Below are positions 48,802-58,579 of a stretch of DNA of 64,000 nt, in pieces. This stretch comes from Prochlorococcus sp. AG-402-B05 (GTDB lineage: Bacteria; Cyanobacteriota; Cyanobacteriia; PCC-6307; Cyanobiaceae), in NCBI GenBank assembly GCA_003279635.1, contig QCHK01000004.1, positions 1 to 64,000 on the forward strand, read 5' to 3'. Under the pieces are notes generated by a model. The model was given only the letters and a program-made list of their open reading frames with translations. It did not search any database and was not told the DNA's origin. Numbering within the stretch: position 1 is the stretch's first letter; the number at the start of each line of letters is the position of its first letter. The position numbers and the translations under genes are program-made.

Positions 48802-50262
48802 ATGAAAAAGAAAAAGTTGAATCTCACTAAGGAAAAAATTTCTTTCGGAACAGATGGATGGAGGGGGATATTAGGCGTTGAGTTCACCTTGGAAAGATTA
48901 CTTAAAGTTGCAGCAGCAGCAGCTCAAGAGCTTGCTTATGTGAAAGAGAAAAAAAATAATAAAATAATCATTGGTTATGACCGACGTTTCCTGGCAGAGG
49001 AGATGGCTGAGGCGGTCGCATCTGCAGTTAGAGGAGTTGGTTTAGTCCCTTTGTTGGCTTCTTCCGCACTGCCAACTCCCTCTTGCAGCTGGGGGATAGT
49101 GGAAGAAAATGCACTTGGTGCACTAGTTATTACAGCAAGTCATAACCCATGCGAATGGTTGGGGTTGAAAATTAAAGGTCCTTTTGGAGGCTCAGTTGAT
49201 AGCTCTTTTACAGATTCCGTTCAAAAAAGATTAGATGCTGGGGGGATATCAATTCCAATAGAAGGCGTAACCGAGAGATTTGATTTTCGAGAAAATCATC
49301 TTTTGGGGATTAGGCAGAAATTTGACATGCATTTGATTTCTGATGGCTTGAGGAAATTAGGTGTGAAAATTTTTGTCGATCCAATGCATGGATCTGCTGC
49401 GGGGTGCATGTCTGAATTATTTGGAGTTGATAGTCAAGAGCTTATTTATGAAATAAGAACTGAGAGAGACCCATGCTTTGGTGGGAATCCTCCAGAACCT
49501 ATGAAGGCTTACCTATCGCAATTAATACAAGAAGTTCAGGATGAATTTCAGGCAGGACATTTTTCCATGGGCCTGGTTTTTGATGGAGATGGAGATCGAA
49601 TTGCGGCAATAGATGAAAAAGGTAGATACTGCAATACGCAGTTATTAATGCCTGTTCTGATAGATCATTTGGCAAGAGTTAGAAAGAGGCCAGGTTGCGT
49701 TGTAAAAACTGTAAGTGGATCGGATTTGATGAGATTGGTTGCAGAGGATTTGGGGAGAGAAGTGCTCGAAAAGCCAGTTGGGTTTAAATATATTGCTGAA
49801 GAAATGCTTTCAAGAGAAGTTCTTATTGGAGGAGAGGAGTCAGGGGGAGTTGGGTTTGGACATCACTTGCCAGAACGTGATGCTTTGTTTACCGCTTTGC
49901 TTTTGATGGAGTCAATAGTTGCTGATGGTAAATGTTTAGGTGAGAAAATAGATTCTCTTTATGCTCGCTTTGGTAAGAGTCATTTCGAACGTATTGATTT
50001 AACTCTCAAAGACATGGAGATGAGAAGGTCTGTGGAAGATTTTTTGAAACAAAAAACCCCATCTTTAATTGGTCATAAACCAGTTTTAGAGGTTATTTCA
50101 ACTGATGGAATAAAACTTATACTTGATAAAAGTCATTGGCTGATGTTCCGTTTCTCTGGAACAGAGCCTCTTTTAAGAATTTATTGTGAAGCGCCATCCA
50201 GTGCAGAAGTTACTTCAACTTTGTATTATGCAAAGCAACTTATAGATAATAGTTTTGGATAA
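48802..50262 (+). CDS. Phosphohexomutase (phosphoglucomutase/phosphomannomutase family)
   Basis: A 486-residue alpha-D-phosphohexomutase. The phosphoserine loop ITASHNP is near 111-117, the metal-binding DGDGDRIAA near 257-265, the sugar-binding GGEESGGVGFG near 349-359, and the phosphate-binding RFSGTEPLLRIYCEA near 448-462. GlmM is unlikely because the GEESG loop and length resemble the PGM/PMM group. Preferred sugar (glucose or mannose) cannot be read. rdgB overlaps the end by eight bases. Confidence 0.92.
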   Translation: MKKKKLNLTKEKISFGTDGWRGILGVEFTLERLLKVAAAAAQELAYVKEKKNNKIIIGYDRRFLAEEMAEAVASAVRGVGLVPLLASSALPTPSCSWGIVEENALGALVITASHNPCEWLGLKIKGPFGGSVDSSFTDSVQKRLDAGGISIPIEGVTERFDFRENHLLGIRQKFDMHLISDGLRKLGVKIFVDPMHGSAAGCMSELFGVDSQELIYEIRTERDPCFGGNPPEPMKAYLSQLIQEVQDEFQAGHFSMGLVFDGDGDRIAAIDEKGRYCNTQLLMPVLIDHLARVRKRPGCVVKTVSGSDLMRLVAEDLGREVLEKPVGFKYIAEEMLSREVLIGGEESGGVGFGHHLPERDALFTALLLMESIVADGKCLGEKIDSLYARFGKSHFERIDLTLKDMEMRRSVEDFLKQKTPSLIGHKPVLEVISTDGIKLILDKSHWLMFRFSGTEPLLRIYCEAPSSAEVTSTLYYAKQLIDNSFG

Positions 50263-50845
50263 TGTCCCTCTTGTAATTGCTAGTGGCAATAAGGGTAAAA
50301 TTGGAGAATTTAAAAAACTTTTAGACGATTTTCCCATTGATTTATTGACTCAACCTGTTGGTTTTGAGATTGAGGAAACAGGAACTACATTTATGGAAAA
50401 TGCAAGAATCAAGGCCATTGCTGTCAGTCAAGCAACAGGTGATTTGTCTCTTGCTGACGACTCTGGATTAAGTGTTGAGGCTCTTGGGGGGGGTCCAGGC
50501 ATTTATTCTTCTAGGTATGCAAGTTCAGATAAGCAAAGAATTGAAAAACTATTAGCAGAGTTAAAACCTTTTTCAAATAGAAAAGCTAAATTTGAATGTG
50601 CATTATGTATTGCTAGTGGAGAAAAAGTGTTGATAGAAGTTTCAGGCTTTTGCGAAGGTCTAATAACTTTTTCCCCGAAAGGGGAAAATGGGTTTGGTTA
50701 TGATCCGATTTTTGAAGTTTCTGGATTAGGTGAGACTTATGCAGAAATGGACCACGAAAAAAAGAAGCATATTGGTCATAGGGGTAATGCATTCAAATTG
50801 CTCATACCAGAATTAAAACAACTATTGGGTTCAATGAAAAAGTAG
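50255..50845 (+). CDS. rdgB: dITP/XTP pyrophosphatase (RdgB/HAM1)
   Basis: Hydrolyses deaminated purine nucleotides such as dITP and XTP so that they do not enter DNA. Motifs: VIASGNKGKIGEFKKLL at the start, SLADDSGLSVEALGGGPGIYSSRYA near 68-92, and NGFGYDPIFEV near 146-156. Length 196 is typical. The start is TTG at 50255, eight bases inside the preceding gene, giving tight coupling. Convergent with the carotenoid oxygenase (28-base gap). Confidence 0.96.
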   Translation: MDNVPLVIASGNKGKIGEFKKLLDDFPIDLLTQPVGFEIEETGTTFMENARIKAIAVSQATGDLSLADDSGLSVEALGGGPGIYSSRYASSDKQRIEKLLAELKPFSNRKAKFECALCIASGEKVLIEVSGFCEGLITFSPKGENGFGYDPIFEVSGLGETYAEMDHEKKKHIGHRGNAFKLLIPELKQLLGSMKK

Positions 50846-50873
50846 TTTTTGATTTCTTGAAAACTTTTAGTTT

Positions 50874-52367
50874 TTAATTTTCAACCCAGCTTCCGTGTAA
50901 TCCATGTGGAATTGATATTGGAACTTCAAGAATAGCTTTTTCAGTCAGATCTTTAGAATCAAGGATTATTAAATCAGTTCCTGATCTAATACTATTCCAA
51001 ACTAATGCAACAACCCATCCATTGTCTTCTTCAGACTTTGATTCTTGAGATGGAATAAATATAGGTTCACTTACAAAACCTCTTGGAGCAGCACTCCAAC
51101 TTATCTCTTTATTATTAGATAAATCGATTTTTTTTATGGCTTGAAGTGGCCCATTACCCTCTTTTTCTTCTGCAGTTGCCATCCAACTAAAGCGGGCCTT
51201 TAATCCTTCAAAATGAGGATTAACCATTGCAAATTCACAACATTGATTGCTTATTGTTGAGCAGGTAAATGTATTTTCTATGGGATTGATTTCACTTCTT
51301 TTCAAAATTCCTTCTGGTAAAAGATCAAAATCAATTTCTCTAAAATCATCCTCGGGTCCAATGCTCGGAAAATCATCATAAAAAATACTTTCAATATTGA
51401 TTTTTTCATTATCTTCCCATGCATTTAGATGATGAAAAACAAAACCCTTTGGAGCATCAACTGATTTTGGAGGTTGACCAGCAAACTTGCCAGAGTCCCT
51501 TGGAATTAATAAAAATTTTGGAGTTCCATCACTTTTAGAGGCTAAACATTGTGCGGCTCCTTTTTGTCCAAGAAGAAAAGGGAGAGGGTTAAAACTAATA
51601 GCATTTTGCAGAAATATTGCCCAGTTAGGAGTTATGGCAAAATCATGCAAGAACGCAAATCCATTAAAAGAATCTTTTCTATCACTTAAAAGAGAACCAA
51701 TATTTTCTCCCTCTGTGGAAAACTCCATCAATCTAATTGTGCTTTTAGGACCTGTAGATACCCCAAAAGTGACCATTCTTTGACTTTGATAATGGCCAGG
51801 GTCAAATCGTGGATGAGCACTAAATGCTTCACCTTTTTTTAAAACTCCTTTTAAATCGGATAAACCTTTGGTCTCAAGGGTATTTGGATTAAGTGAATAT
51901 GGACTAGATGCTTCCCATAAAGCTAGTAGATCATCTCCAAGTTTTATTACGTGTGTATTGGCAATATTTTTTAGCCTTACATCAAAAGCATTAGCTAACA
52001 CTCCGCCTTCTTTTTGAGTTCCAAATACACCTCTATATAGAAATTTTTGGGATTTTTCTTCTTCTGTCCATTCCTTTGTGCGAACAAAACGATTTGTCAG
52101 GTTTATTTTTCCATTGTCAAATTTGAAGGCAGCAATCATGCCATCTCCATCAAATGGATGATGGACCCATCTTCCCCCTCTTTCTAATCTGCCTGGCCCG
52201 TTTCGATAAAAGGTACCAGAAATTTGTTCAGGAATAGATCCTTTTACCAGCTTGAGTTGAACGTGATCTAATTCTTTTTCAACATTGCAATATGCACTGG
52301 ACCAATCTTCTTTGTTGAAGATTGTTTGCTGTGGTGATGTTTCTCTTTTTAAATAACTAACTGCCAC
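50874..52367 (-). CDS. Carotenoid oxygenase (RPE65/CCD family)
   Basis: A 497-residue non-haem iron dioxygenase that cleaves carotenoids or apocarotenoids. The four iron-binding histidines are in AHPRFDP, LHDFAIT, FHHLNAWED and the C-terminal IPHGLHGSW, so the active site is complete. The NGPGRLERGG and HPFDGDGM segments near the N-terminus match the family. Soluble, no signal peptide. The cleaved substrate is unknown; the window has no rhodopsin gene. Confidence 0.9.
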   Translation of the reverse strand: MAVSYLKRETSPQQTIFNKEDWSSAYCNVEKELDHVQLKLVKGSIPEQISGTFYRNGPGRLERGGRWVHHPFDGDGMIAAFKFDNGKINLTNRFVRTKEWTEEEKSQKFLYRGVFGTQKEGGVLANAFDVRLKNIANTHVIKLGDDLLALWEASSPYSLNPNTLETKGLSDLKGVLKKGEAFSAHPRFDPGHYQSQRMVTFGVSTGPKSTIRLMEFSTEGENIGSLLSDRKDSFNGFAFLHDFAITPNWAIFLQNAISFNPLPFLLGQKGAAQCLASKSDGTPKFLLIPRDSGKFAGQPPKSVDAPKGFVFHHLNAWEDNEKINIESIFYDDFPSIGPEDDFREIDFDLLPEGILKRSEINPIENTFTCSTISNQCCEFAMVNPHFEGLKARFSWMATAEEKEGNGPLQAIKKIDLSNNKEISWSAAPRGFVSEPIFIPSQESKSEEDNGWVVALVWNSIRSGTDLIILDSKDLTEKAILEVPISIPHGLHGSWVEN

Positions 52368-52455
52368 TATTTTTATTGGATTGAAACTTAATTTTCGCTT
52401 AAACTTCTCACTTTTGCGAGTTCAATCTCAAATGATTTATTTAAATATGGAGTTT

Positions 52456-53067
52456 TTATTGACCAGCCTGTTCAAGAACTCCTTTACTGCTTGGAATTTG
52501 ACTTGATCTTCTAGGGTCAATTTCAGTAGCCATCCGAAGAGCTCTTGCAAACGATTTGAAAGTAGCCTCAATTATGTGGTGAGTATTATTTCCTGCCAGT
52601 TGTCTGATGTGGAGAGTTAAACCACTATTACTCACAACAGCACCAAAAAATTCTCTAACCAACTCAGTATCATAAGTGCCCACTTTTTGAGAAGGAATAT
52701 CTAAATTAAAACTTAAATGTGGCCGTCCAGAGCAATCAACCACAACCTGAATAAGAGCTTCATCAAGCGGGGCTAAAAAATGACCAAAGCGTTTTATTCC
52801 AACTCGATCACCTAATGCTTTTGAAAAAGCTTGTCCAATAGCAATCCCGACATCTTCATTGGTGTGATGATCGTCTATGTGAGTATCTCCATTCGCTCTT
52901 ACTTCAATATCAAATAAGCCATGACTAGATAATTGTTGGATCATATGGTCTAAAAAACCAATCCCCGTATTTGCGCTGCATTTTCCAGAACCATCAAATT
53001 CAATTTTCACAAAAACGTCCGTTTCCTTAGTTTTGCGTCTAATCTCTCCTTCTCTAGTTTTTTTCAT
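52456..53067 (-). CDS. hisB: Imidazoleglycerol-phosphate dehydratase
   Basis: Sixth step of histidine synthesis. The manganese-binding motifs [15 protein letters not shown] and [17 protein letters not shown] are intact, and [15 protein letters not shown] follows GIG. I chose the ATG at 53067 (203 residues, beginning [13 protein letters not shown]) because the first 14 residues from the ATG at 53109 do not resemble the family; the longer form would overlap fabI by 11 bases. It directly follows fabI on the same strand. Confidence 0.94.
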   Translation of the reverse strand: MKKTREGEIRRKTKETDVFVKIEFDGSGKCSANTGIGFLDHMIQQLSSHGLFDIEVRANGDTHIDDHHTNEDVGIAIGQAFSKALGDRVGIKRFGHFLAPLDEALIQVVVDCSGRPHLSFNLDIPSQKVGTYDTELVREFFGAVVSNSGLTLHIRQLAGNNTHHIIEATFKSFARALRMATEIDPRRSSQIPSSKGVLEQAGQ

Positions 53068-53098
53068 ATTTAATTGGCAATTTTTAGTTGGCTTGAAA

Positions 53099-53881
53099 TT
53101 ACATTCCATTTATGCAATAACCTGCATCAACATAAACAGTTTGTCCTGATATACCACTCGAAAGATCGCTAAGCAAGAAAGCTGCAGTATTACCTACCTC
53201 GATTTGAGTAACGGTTCTCCTAAGGGGAGCTTTTTCTTCGACGTTATGAATCATGTCCAGAATTCCTCCAATAGCTGAACTCGCGAGAGTTCTTATTGGT
53301 CCAGCACTAATAGCATTAACTCGAACCTGATTTTCAGGACCAAGTTCTTCCGAAAGATATCTAACAGATGCCTCCAAAGCTGCTTTAGCAACCCCCATTA
53401 CGTTGTAATTGGGAATTGCTCTTTCTGCTCCTAAATAAGTCAAGGTGACTACGCCAGCACCTTTACTGAAAAGAGGTTTTGCATATTTACATAGTGGGGC
53501 GAGTGAGTAAGCGCTGATTTCTAGGGCTCTTGAGAATCCCTCTGAAGAAGTTGCACTGTAATTGCCTACTAATTCTTCTTTCCCTGCAAAGGCTAGACAG
53601 TGAACTAATCCATCAAGCTGACCCCATTGATTTTTAATGGCTTCAAAAACTTCTTCAATTTGAGAAGAATTTTGAACATTAAGTGCTAAGAACAAGCTTG
53701 GATTTAAAGGAGAAGTAAGTTCTTTTACTTTCGCTTCAAATCTACCTTTTTCATCGGGCAAGTATGTAATTCCTAATTCAGCTCCAGCTGCTTTTAACTG
53801 TTGTGCAATGCCCCAGGCAATTGATCTATTGTTTGCTATTCCTGTAACAAGGATTTTTTTGCCACTAAGATCGAGAAGCAT
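53099..53881 (-). CDS. fabI: Enoyl-[acyl-carrier-protein] reductase (NADH)
   Basis: Reduces enoyl-ACP in each round of fatty-acid elongation. Short-chain dehydrogenase of the FabI type: [18 protein letters not shown] at the N-terminus, active-site pair Y and K in [19 protein letters not shown] (about 158-176), and the C-terminal [16 protein letters not shown]. Length 260 is usual. Its end lies just before hisB, and the AhpC-like gene is divergent upstream by 120 bases. Confidence 0.96.
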   Translation of the reverse strand: MLLDLSGKKILVTGIANNRSIAWGIAQQLKAAGAELGITYLPDEKGRFEAKVKELTSPLNPSLFLALNVQNSSQIEEVFEAIKNQWGQLDGLVHCLAFAGKEELVGNYSATSSEGFSRALEISAYSLAPLCKYAKPLFSKGAGVVTLTYLGAERAIPNYNVMGVAKAALEASVRYLSEELGPENQVRVNAISAGPIRTLASSAIGGILDMIHNVEEKAPLRRTVTQIEVGNTAAFLLSDLSSGISGQTVYVDAGYCINGM

Positions 53882-54001
53882 CTTTCGGACTCATTTGGTT
53901 AGTATTTCTAATTGTCCCTTATTTAGGGCTAAGACTCATAGTTAAATGAATATATAGTTAAAAGTTCTGTAATCCATTAACCCCAAAAAACTATAAGAAT
54001 C

Positions 54002-54622
54002 ATGGTTCGAACAGCCTCAACAATGCTTCCATTAGGAACTCAGTTACCTAATTTTGAGTTAGGTGTGGTTTCAGGCGTGAACTCTGCTCCAGATGATCCT
54101 TTAAAAGGCCTTAGTCATATTAGAAGTGTTGACTTAACAAAAAGACCATTGTTTTTGATGGTTATATGTGCTCATTGTCCATTTGTTAAACATGTAGAAA
54201 GTGGAATCACAAATCTATTCAATTCTTTTGGTAATGATATTCAATTTTTGGCTATTTCTAGCAATAGCTTGATAACCCATCCTCAAGATGCACCAGAATT
54301 CTTAGCCTCTCAAGCTAATAAACTGGGATGGAAGTTCCCATACTTATTTGATTCTGATCAAAAATTAGCAAAAGCGCTTAAAGCCGCATGTACACCCGAT
54401 TTTTATATTTTTTGGCCTTCTCTAGATGGAAACTTAACATTGAGATATAGGGGACAAATGGACGGAAGTCGCCCCGGTAATGAAATTCCTGTTTCTGGTG
54501 ATGATATTCGTCTAGTATTCAAATCCTTATTAAAGGGAGAAGTTATTTCGGCTAATCAAAAACCTTCTATTGGTTGCAACATAAAATGGCATCCAGGTAT
54601 GGAGCCTGAGTGGTTTGGATGA
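54002..54622 (+). CDS. Thioredoxin-fold protein (AhpC/TSA-like, peroxiredoxin-like)
   Basis: A 206-residue soluble protein with a thioredoxin fold. The redox segment CAHCPFVKHVE near residue 52 has a CxxC motif, which is more like TlpA/resA-type or DUF-like thioredoxins than classical peroxiredoxins. LAISSNSLITHPQDAPE and the GQMDGSRPGNEIPVSG segment are conserved in such bacterial proteins. Role probably in thiol redox control. It precedes the aminotransferase by 51 bases on the same strand. Confidence 0.75.
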   Translation: MVRTASTMLPLGTQLPNFELGVVSGVNSAPDDPLKGLSHIRSVDLTKRPLFLMVICAHCPFVKHVESGITNLFNSFGNDIQFLAISSNSLITHPQDAPEFLASQANKLGWKFPYLFDSDQKLAKALKAACTPDFYIFWPSLDGNLTLRYRGQMDGSRPGNEIPVSGDDIRLVFKSLLKGEVISANQKPSIGCNIKWHPGMEPEWFG

Positions 54623-54673
54623 ATTAATGAGTGTCTTTTAATTGTTCATCGTTGCAACTTAATTTAAATAGTT

Positions 54674-55843
54674 ATGCAAATACCTCCTTTTAGTCTTGAA
54701 GATCAAATTTCTGAAATTGGAGACGAGATTGAAGAAGCTTTAATTAAGGTTTTCAGAAGCGGAAAATATATTGGAGGAGAGGAAGTCGCTTCGTTCGAAA
54801 AAGCTTTTGCCTTAGCAATAGGAACTTCTTGCTCAGTTAGTTGTAATAGTGGAACAGATGCATTAATTCTTGCTTTAAGAGCACTAAATATTGGACAAGG
54901 TGATGAGGTGATTACCTCATCATTTAGTTTTTTTGCTACTGCAGAAGCAATCACCAGTGTTGGAGCTAGGCCGGTTTTTGTAGATATTGATTCTAAAAAC
55001 TATCTTATGGATCTGAATTTAATAGAAAAAGCAATAACTCCCAGAACAAAAGCTATTTTGCCTGTGCATTTGTTTGGTTATCCACTAGATATGGATAAAA
55101 TAATGGCAATTGCTGAATCCAATAATCTTAAGGTTATAGAAGATTGTGCTCAAGCAGCCGGTGCGTATTGGCGAGGTAAACCTGTTGGAAGTTACGGGGA
55201 TATAGGTTGTTTTAGTTTTTTCCCTACTAAAAACTTAGGTGCAGCAGGAGATGGAGGAGCTATAACTACTAATGATTTTGATTTGGCAAAAACAATTAGG
55301 GAACTAGCTATTCATGGGATGCCAAAGAGATATTTTCATACAAATATTGGATATAATAGTCGACTTGATTCATTACAAGCTGCAATATTAAATGTTAAGT
55401 TAATCCGATTAAATAAATGGATTGAGCAAAGAAAAGAAATAGCTATTAATTACATTAATCAGTTATCAACTATAGATTCAATTGAATTACCATCTAATAC
55501 TTTTGTTAATAATTCTGGTCATTCTTGGAATCAATTTGTAATCAGAATAATGGACAATTCTTTTATTAAAAATATAAAATCTAATTCAGATGATGTTTTT
55601 GATAATCTAAATAGAGATCTATTTAAAACTGAACTTCATAGGCTTGGTGTAAATACAATAATTTATTACCCAATACCCATACATCTTCAACCTGCATATA
55701 AAAATTTAGAGTATAAAGAAGGATCTCTTCCTGTTACTGAAAAAGTATGTAGTCAGGTTATTAGTTTACCTATTTTCCCAGAGTTAAAATCTATTCAGCA
55801 ATCATATGTCATTGATAAAATAAAAGAATTATTTAAAAAATAA
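54674..55843 (+). CDS. DegT/DnrJ/EryC1/StrS family aminotransferase
   Basis: A 389-residue PLP enzyme that typically aminates keto-sugars bound to nucleotides for cell-surface glycans. The PLP lysine is in FSFFPTKNLGAAGDGGAIT near 185-203; SCNSGTDALILALRA and EDCAQAAGAYWRGKPVG also match the family. No other sugar-nucleotide genes are adjacent, so its product is open. Convergent with phr (one-base gap). Confidence 0.9.
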   Translation: MQIPPFSLEDQISEIGDEIEEALIKVFRSGKYIGGEEVASFEKAFALAIGTSCSVSCNSGTDALILALRALNIGQGDEVITSSFSFFATAEAITSVGARPVFVDIDSKNYLMDLNLIEKAITPRTKAILPVHLFGYPLDMDKIMAIAESNNLKVIEDCAQAAGAYWRGKPVGSYGDIGCFSFFPTKNLGAAGDGGAITTNDFDLAKTIRELAIHGMPKRYFHTNIGYNSRLDSLQAAILNVKLIRLNKWIEQRKEIAINYINQLSTIDSIELPSNTFVNNSGHSWNQFVIRIMDNSFIKNIKSNSDDVFDNLNRDLFKTELHRLGVNTIIYYPIPIHLQPAYKNLEYKEGSLPVTEKVCSQVISLPIFPELKSIQQSYVIDKIKELFKK

Positions 55844-55844
55844 G

Positions 55845-57326
55845 CTATTTAATATTCGAATATAATTCTTTGAAGATTGATGTTTGATTTTTGTGGTTTA
55901 TTATTGGTTTTGGATAGCTATTTCTCTCCGCAGAACTTATTTCACCTGAAAGTAAATTAGGCGTTGAAATATGTGATAGCTCAGGAATCCATTTTCGGAT
56001 ATATTCACCATCTTCGTCAAATTTAGAAGCTTGTCTAAAAGGATTAAATATTCTCATGGGTTTTGGATCCATTCCACTGCTAGCACTCCATTGCCAACCC
56101 CCGTTGTTTGCTGCCAAGTCACCATCAACTAAGCTTTTCATGAAGAAAAGTTCTCCCAATCTCCAATCAATTAAAAGGTCTTTTACTAGAAAAGAGGCAA
56201 CAATCATTCTGCAACGATTATGCATCCATCCAGAACACTTAAGTTGTCTCATTGCAGCATCAATTATTGGGATACCAGTCAATCCATCTCCCCATGCTTC
56301 AAACCAATCCGGTCTATTTTGCCATGGAAAATCTAACCATTTCTCCCTGTATGGACCTTTCTCAAGCTCTGGAAAATTAATGAGAGCATTTTGATAAAAC
56401 TCTCTCCAAGCAAGTTCCTTTATCCATGTATCAATAGAATTTATTTTATATTCATCATCCGTCACATTTTTTGATACTTGAGCCCCATTCCATACTACTC
56501 TGCAACTTATGGTACCTAAACTTAAAGCAGCACTTAGATTAGAAGTATTCTCTAAAGATGGAATATCTCTTGCTTTATTGTATGAATTTATAACTCCTGA
56601 ATGTATAAAAGAGTTTAATTGTTTTATTGATTCTGATTCTCCCGGCTTGCAAGGACATAGATTTGTATTGTTGAATCTATTTAAAGAAAGTAATTCGTAA
56701 ATAGATTTGCTTTTGTTTGTAATACAGTAGTTTAAATCAGAGTTTTTAATTGATGATAATTCTCTTTCATTAAGACCTGTAAGTTTTTTAGCTGCTTCTG
56801 AGGTTTGTATTAAATTATTATCTGATGATTTGGTTCTATTGATTATATCAATCCATTTGCGATAAAAAGGTCCATATACCTTGTATGGTTCATCGTTGTT
56901 TGTTTTGATATCACTTGGGTTAACAATTAATTGATCTAAAAATGTATAAACTTTCCTTCTTTCTTTTGAAAATTTTTCTGCAATTTGTTTGTCTCTATTG
57001 ATTTCATAAGGTTCAATATTCTCGTTCCAGTAAATACATTCAGCATGAACTAACTCAGCTAATTTAGATATTAATTTAATAGGATCTCCATTTAATATTA
57101 ATAAACTACTTCCTCTAATCTCCCAATTCTTTTGTAGCTCTATAAGACTTTCACCTAAAAACCAGTTTTTTGCTTCAGATGTATTTCTATTTAGATCTAA
57201 GAGTTTGGGATCTAAAACATATACTCCGATAAGGTTTTTTGAATTTTTTGATGCTTCGAATAGGCCGATATTATCTCCAAATCTTAAATCTCTTCTATGC
57301 CAAAATATTGATTGAAATTTTGTCAT
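55845..57326 (-). CDS. phr: Deoxyribodipyrimidine photolyase
   Basis: Light-driven repair of cyclobutane pyrimidine dimers. The N-terminal antenna domain starts IFWHRRDLRFGDN, and the C-terminal FAD domain shows GWMHNRCRMIVASFLVKDLLIDW, DLAANNGGWQWSASSG and NPFRQASKFD, the class I photolyase pattern. I use the ATG at 57326, which forms an ATGA overlap with the stop of the NUDIX gene and gives 493 residues; an ATG at 57359 adds 11 residues (MVQSMPTLEYK). Convergent with the aminotransferase. Confidence 0.94.
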   Translation of the reverse strand: MTKFQSIFWHRRDLRFGDNIGLFEASKNSKNLIGVYVLDPKLLDLNRNTSEAKNWFLGESLIELQKNWEIRGSSLLILNGDPIKLISKLAELVHAECIYWNENIEPYEINRDKQIAEKFSKERRKVYTFLDQLIVNPSDIKTNNDEPYKVYGPFYRKWIDIINRTKSSDNNLIQTSEAAKKLTGLNERELSSIKNSDLNYCITNKSKSIYELLSLNRFNNTNLCPCKPGESESIKQLNSFIHSGVINSYNKARDIPSLENTSNLSAALSLGTISCRVVWNGAQVSKNVTDDEYKINSIDTWIKELAWREFYQNALINFPELEKGPYREKWLDFPWQNRPDWFEAWGDGLTGIPIIDAAMRQLKCSGWMHNRCRMIVASFLVKDLLIDWRLGELFFMKSLVDGDLAANNGGWQWSASSGMDPKPMRIFNPFRQASKFDEDGEYIRKWIPELSHISTPNLLSGEISSAERNSYPKPIINHKNQTSIFKELYSNIK

Positions 57327-57883
57327 CTTATATTCAAGAGTTGGCATGCTCTGAACCATGCTGTAATAGTTTTCCCATCAAGTGACTCTTCCCCACTTGC
57401 AATGATTTCATTGAACTTTTTTGGGAAAATTTTTAATACTTCAATATCTTCATCTGCATCGCCCTCAGGTTTTTTTTCAAGTTTTGTTAGATCTCTTGCA
57501 AGGAAAAGATGAATTGTTTCGTCAGAATATCCTGGGCAAGGAAGCATTTCTCCTAGCTTGTCCCATCTTTTTGCAGAGTAACCACTTTCTTCTTGAACTT
57601 CTCTTTTGATTGATTCAAGGGGGCTTTCTCCTGATTCTAATGTTCCAGCAGGAAACTCAAGAATTCTTCTCGAGCAAGCAAATCTGTATTGACGAAGAAT
57701 AACGACTTCTCCAGAATCTGTTATTGGTACGGCTAATGCAGCCCCAGGATGACGAATGATCCCAAATTCGCCCTCCATTGAATTAGGTAAAAGAAATTTA
57801 TTAATTTCAAAACGAATTTTTTTTGCATCAAGACAAGCTTTTGTCTCAATAATTTCTGAGGGTTCAGGTCCTAAAATTGACAT
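57323..57883 (-). CDS. NUDIX hydrolase (ADP-ribose pyrophosphatase-like)
   Basis: A 186-residue NUDIX enzyme. The NUDIX box reads GTLESGESPLESIKREVQEESGY (about 80-102), and LRQYRFACSRRILEFPAG upstream is characteristic of the ADP-ribose pyrophosphatase group. A C-terminal FLARDLTKLEKKPEGDADEDIEV matches too. Likely housecleaning of ADP-ribose or related compounds. Its stop overlaps the phr start by four bases, so the two are coupled. Confidence 0.88.
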   Translation of the reverse strand: MSILGPEPSEIIETKACLDAKKIRFEINKFLLPNSMEGEFGIIRHPGAALAVPITDSGEVVILRQYRFACSRRILEFPAGTLESGESPLESIKREVQEESGYSAKRWDKLGEMLPCPGYSDETIHLFLARDLTKLEKKPEGDADEDIEVLKIFPKKFNEIIASGEESLDGKTITAWFRACQLLNIR

Positions 57884-57951
57884 GCTTTTTTTTCTATCCT
57901 TATAGGATGGCTGATTTTTTTAGAAAAGGTTGGTGATTTTTGTTACGAGTT

Positions 57952-58533
57952 TTATTCCGGCCAAATATTTTGAGAACTGATTCGTTTTGGTTTACCTTGG
58001 GTCTTTGATAAAACTTCTGCAAGGGGAATTAAAACAAAGTTTCTTTCACTTAATCTTGGATGAGGCAAAATCAGAGTGTCAGTATTTATTTGTAGTTCTC
58101 CCCAAGAAATGAAGTCAATATCCAAAGATCTTGGCCCCCAAATAATCTCTGTATTTTTTCTTTCCCTTCCTGCAATTTTTTCTAATTCTAAAAATTTTTT
58201 CATTAAACATTTAGCTGCTTTTTCATTTGGGGTTACTGAGGCAAAACTCTCTCCCTCCACAACAAGTACGGTATTAATGAATCTTGGTTGGTCAATTGCC
58301 CCCCCTAAAGGATCAGTCTCAAATAGAGGAGCCCATTGAAAAGATAAAGACTTATCAAAATTTTGAGAGTCTATTTTTGGATGATTAAAAGCAATATTCC
58401 ACTCGATTATGCTTTTTTCTATATGCGGCCTCATGGCAGCGATTGTTCTTATGGGATCTCCAAGAATGCCAGGGATATTTGCGCCTATTGAGATGACGAG
58501 TTTCAATTCTGGTTTTTGTTTTGCATAAGTCAT
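57952..58533 (-). CDS. folK: 2-amino-4-hydroxy-6-hydroxymethyldihydropteridine pyrophosphokinase
   Basis: Transfers pyrophosphate to the pterin precursor in folate synthesis. The core motifs are LVISIGANIPGILGDP, FINTVLVVEG, ERKNTEIIWGPRSLDIDFISWGE and LILPHPRLSERNFVLIPLAEV. Length 193 is within the range for monofunctional FolK. It is divergent from chlD across 46 bases. Confidence 0.94.
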   Translation of the reverse strand: MTYAKQKPELKLVISIGANIPGILGDPIRTIAAMRPHIEKSIIEWNIAFNHPKIDSQNFDKSLSFQWAPLFETDPLGGAIDQPRFINTVLVVEGESFASVTPNEKAAKCLMKKFLELEKIAGRERKNTEIIWGPRSLDIDFISWGELQINTDTLILPHPRLSERNFVLIPLAEVLSKTQGKPKRISSQNIWPE

Positions 58534-58579
58534 GCGAATATTAAAAGACTTTTAAAAATTTGCTTGTTTATCCAACCCT

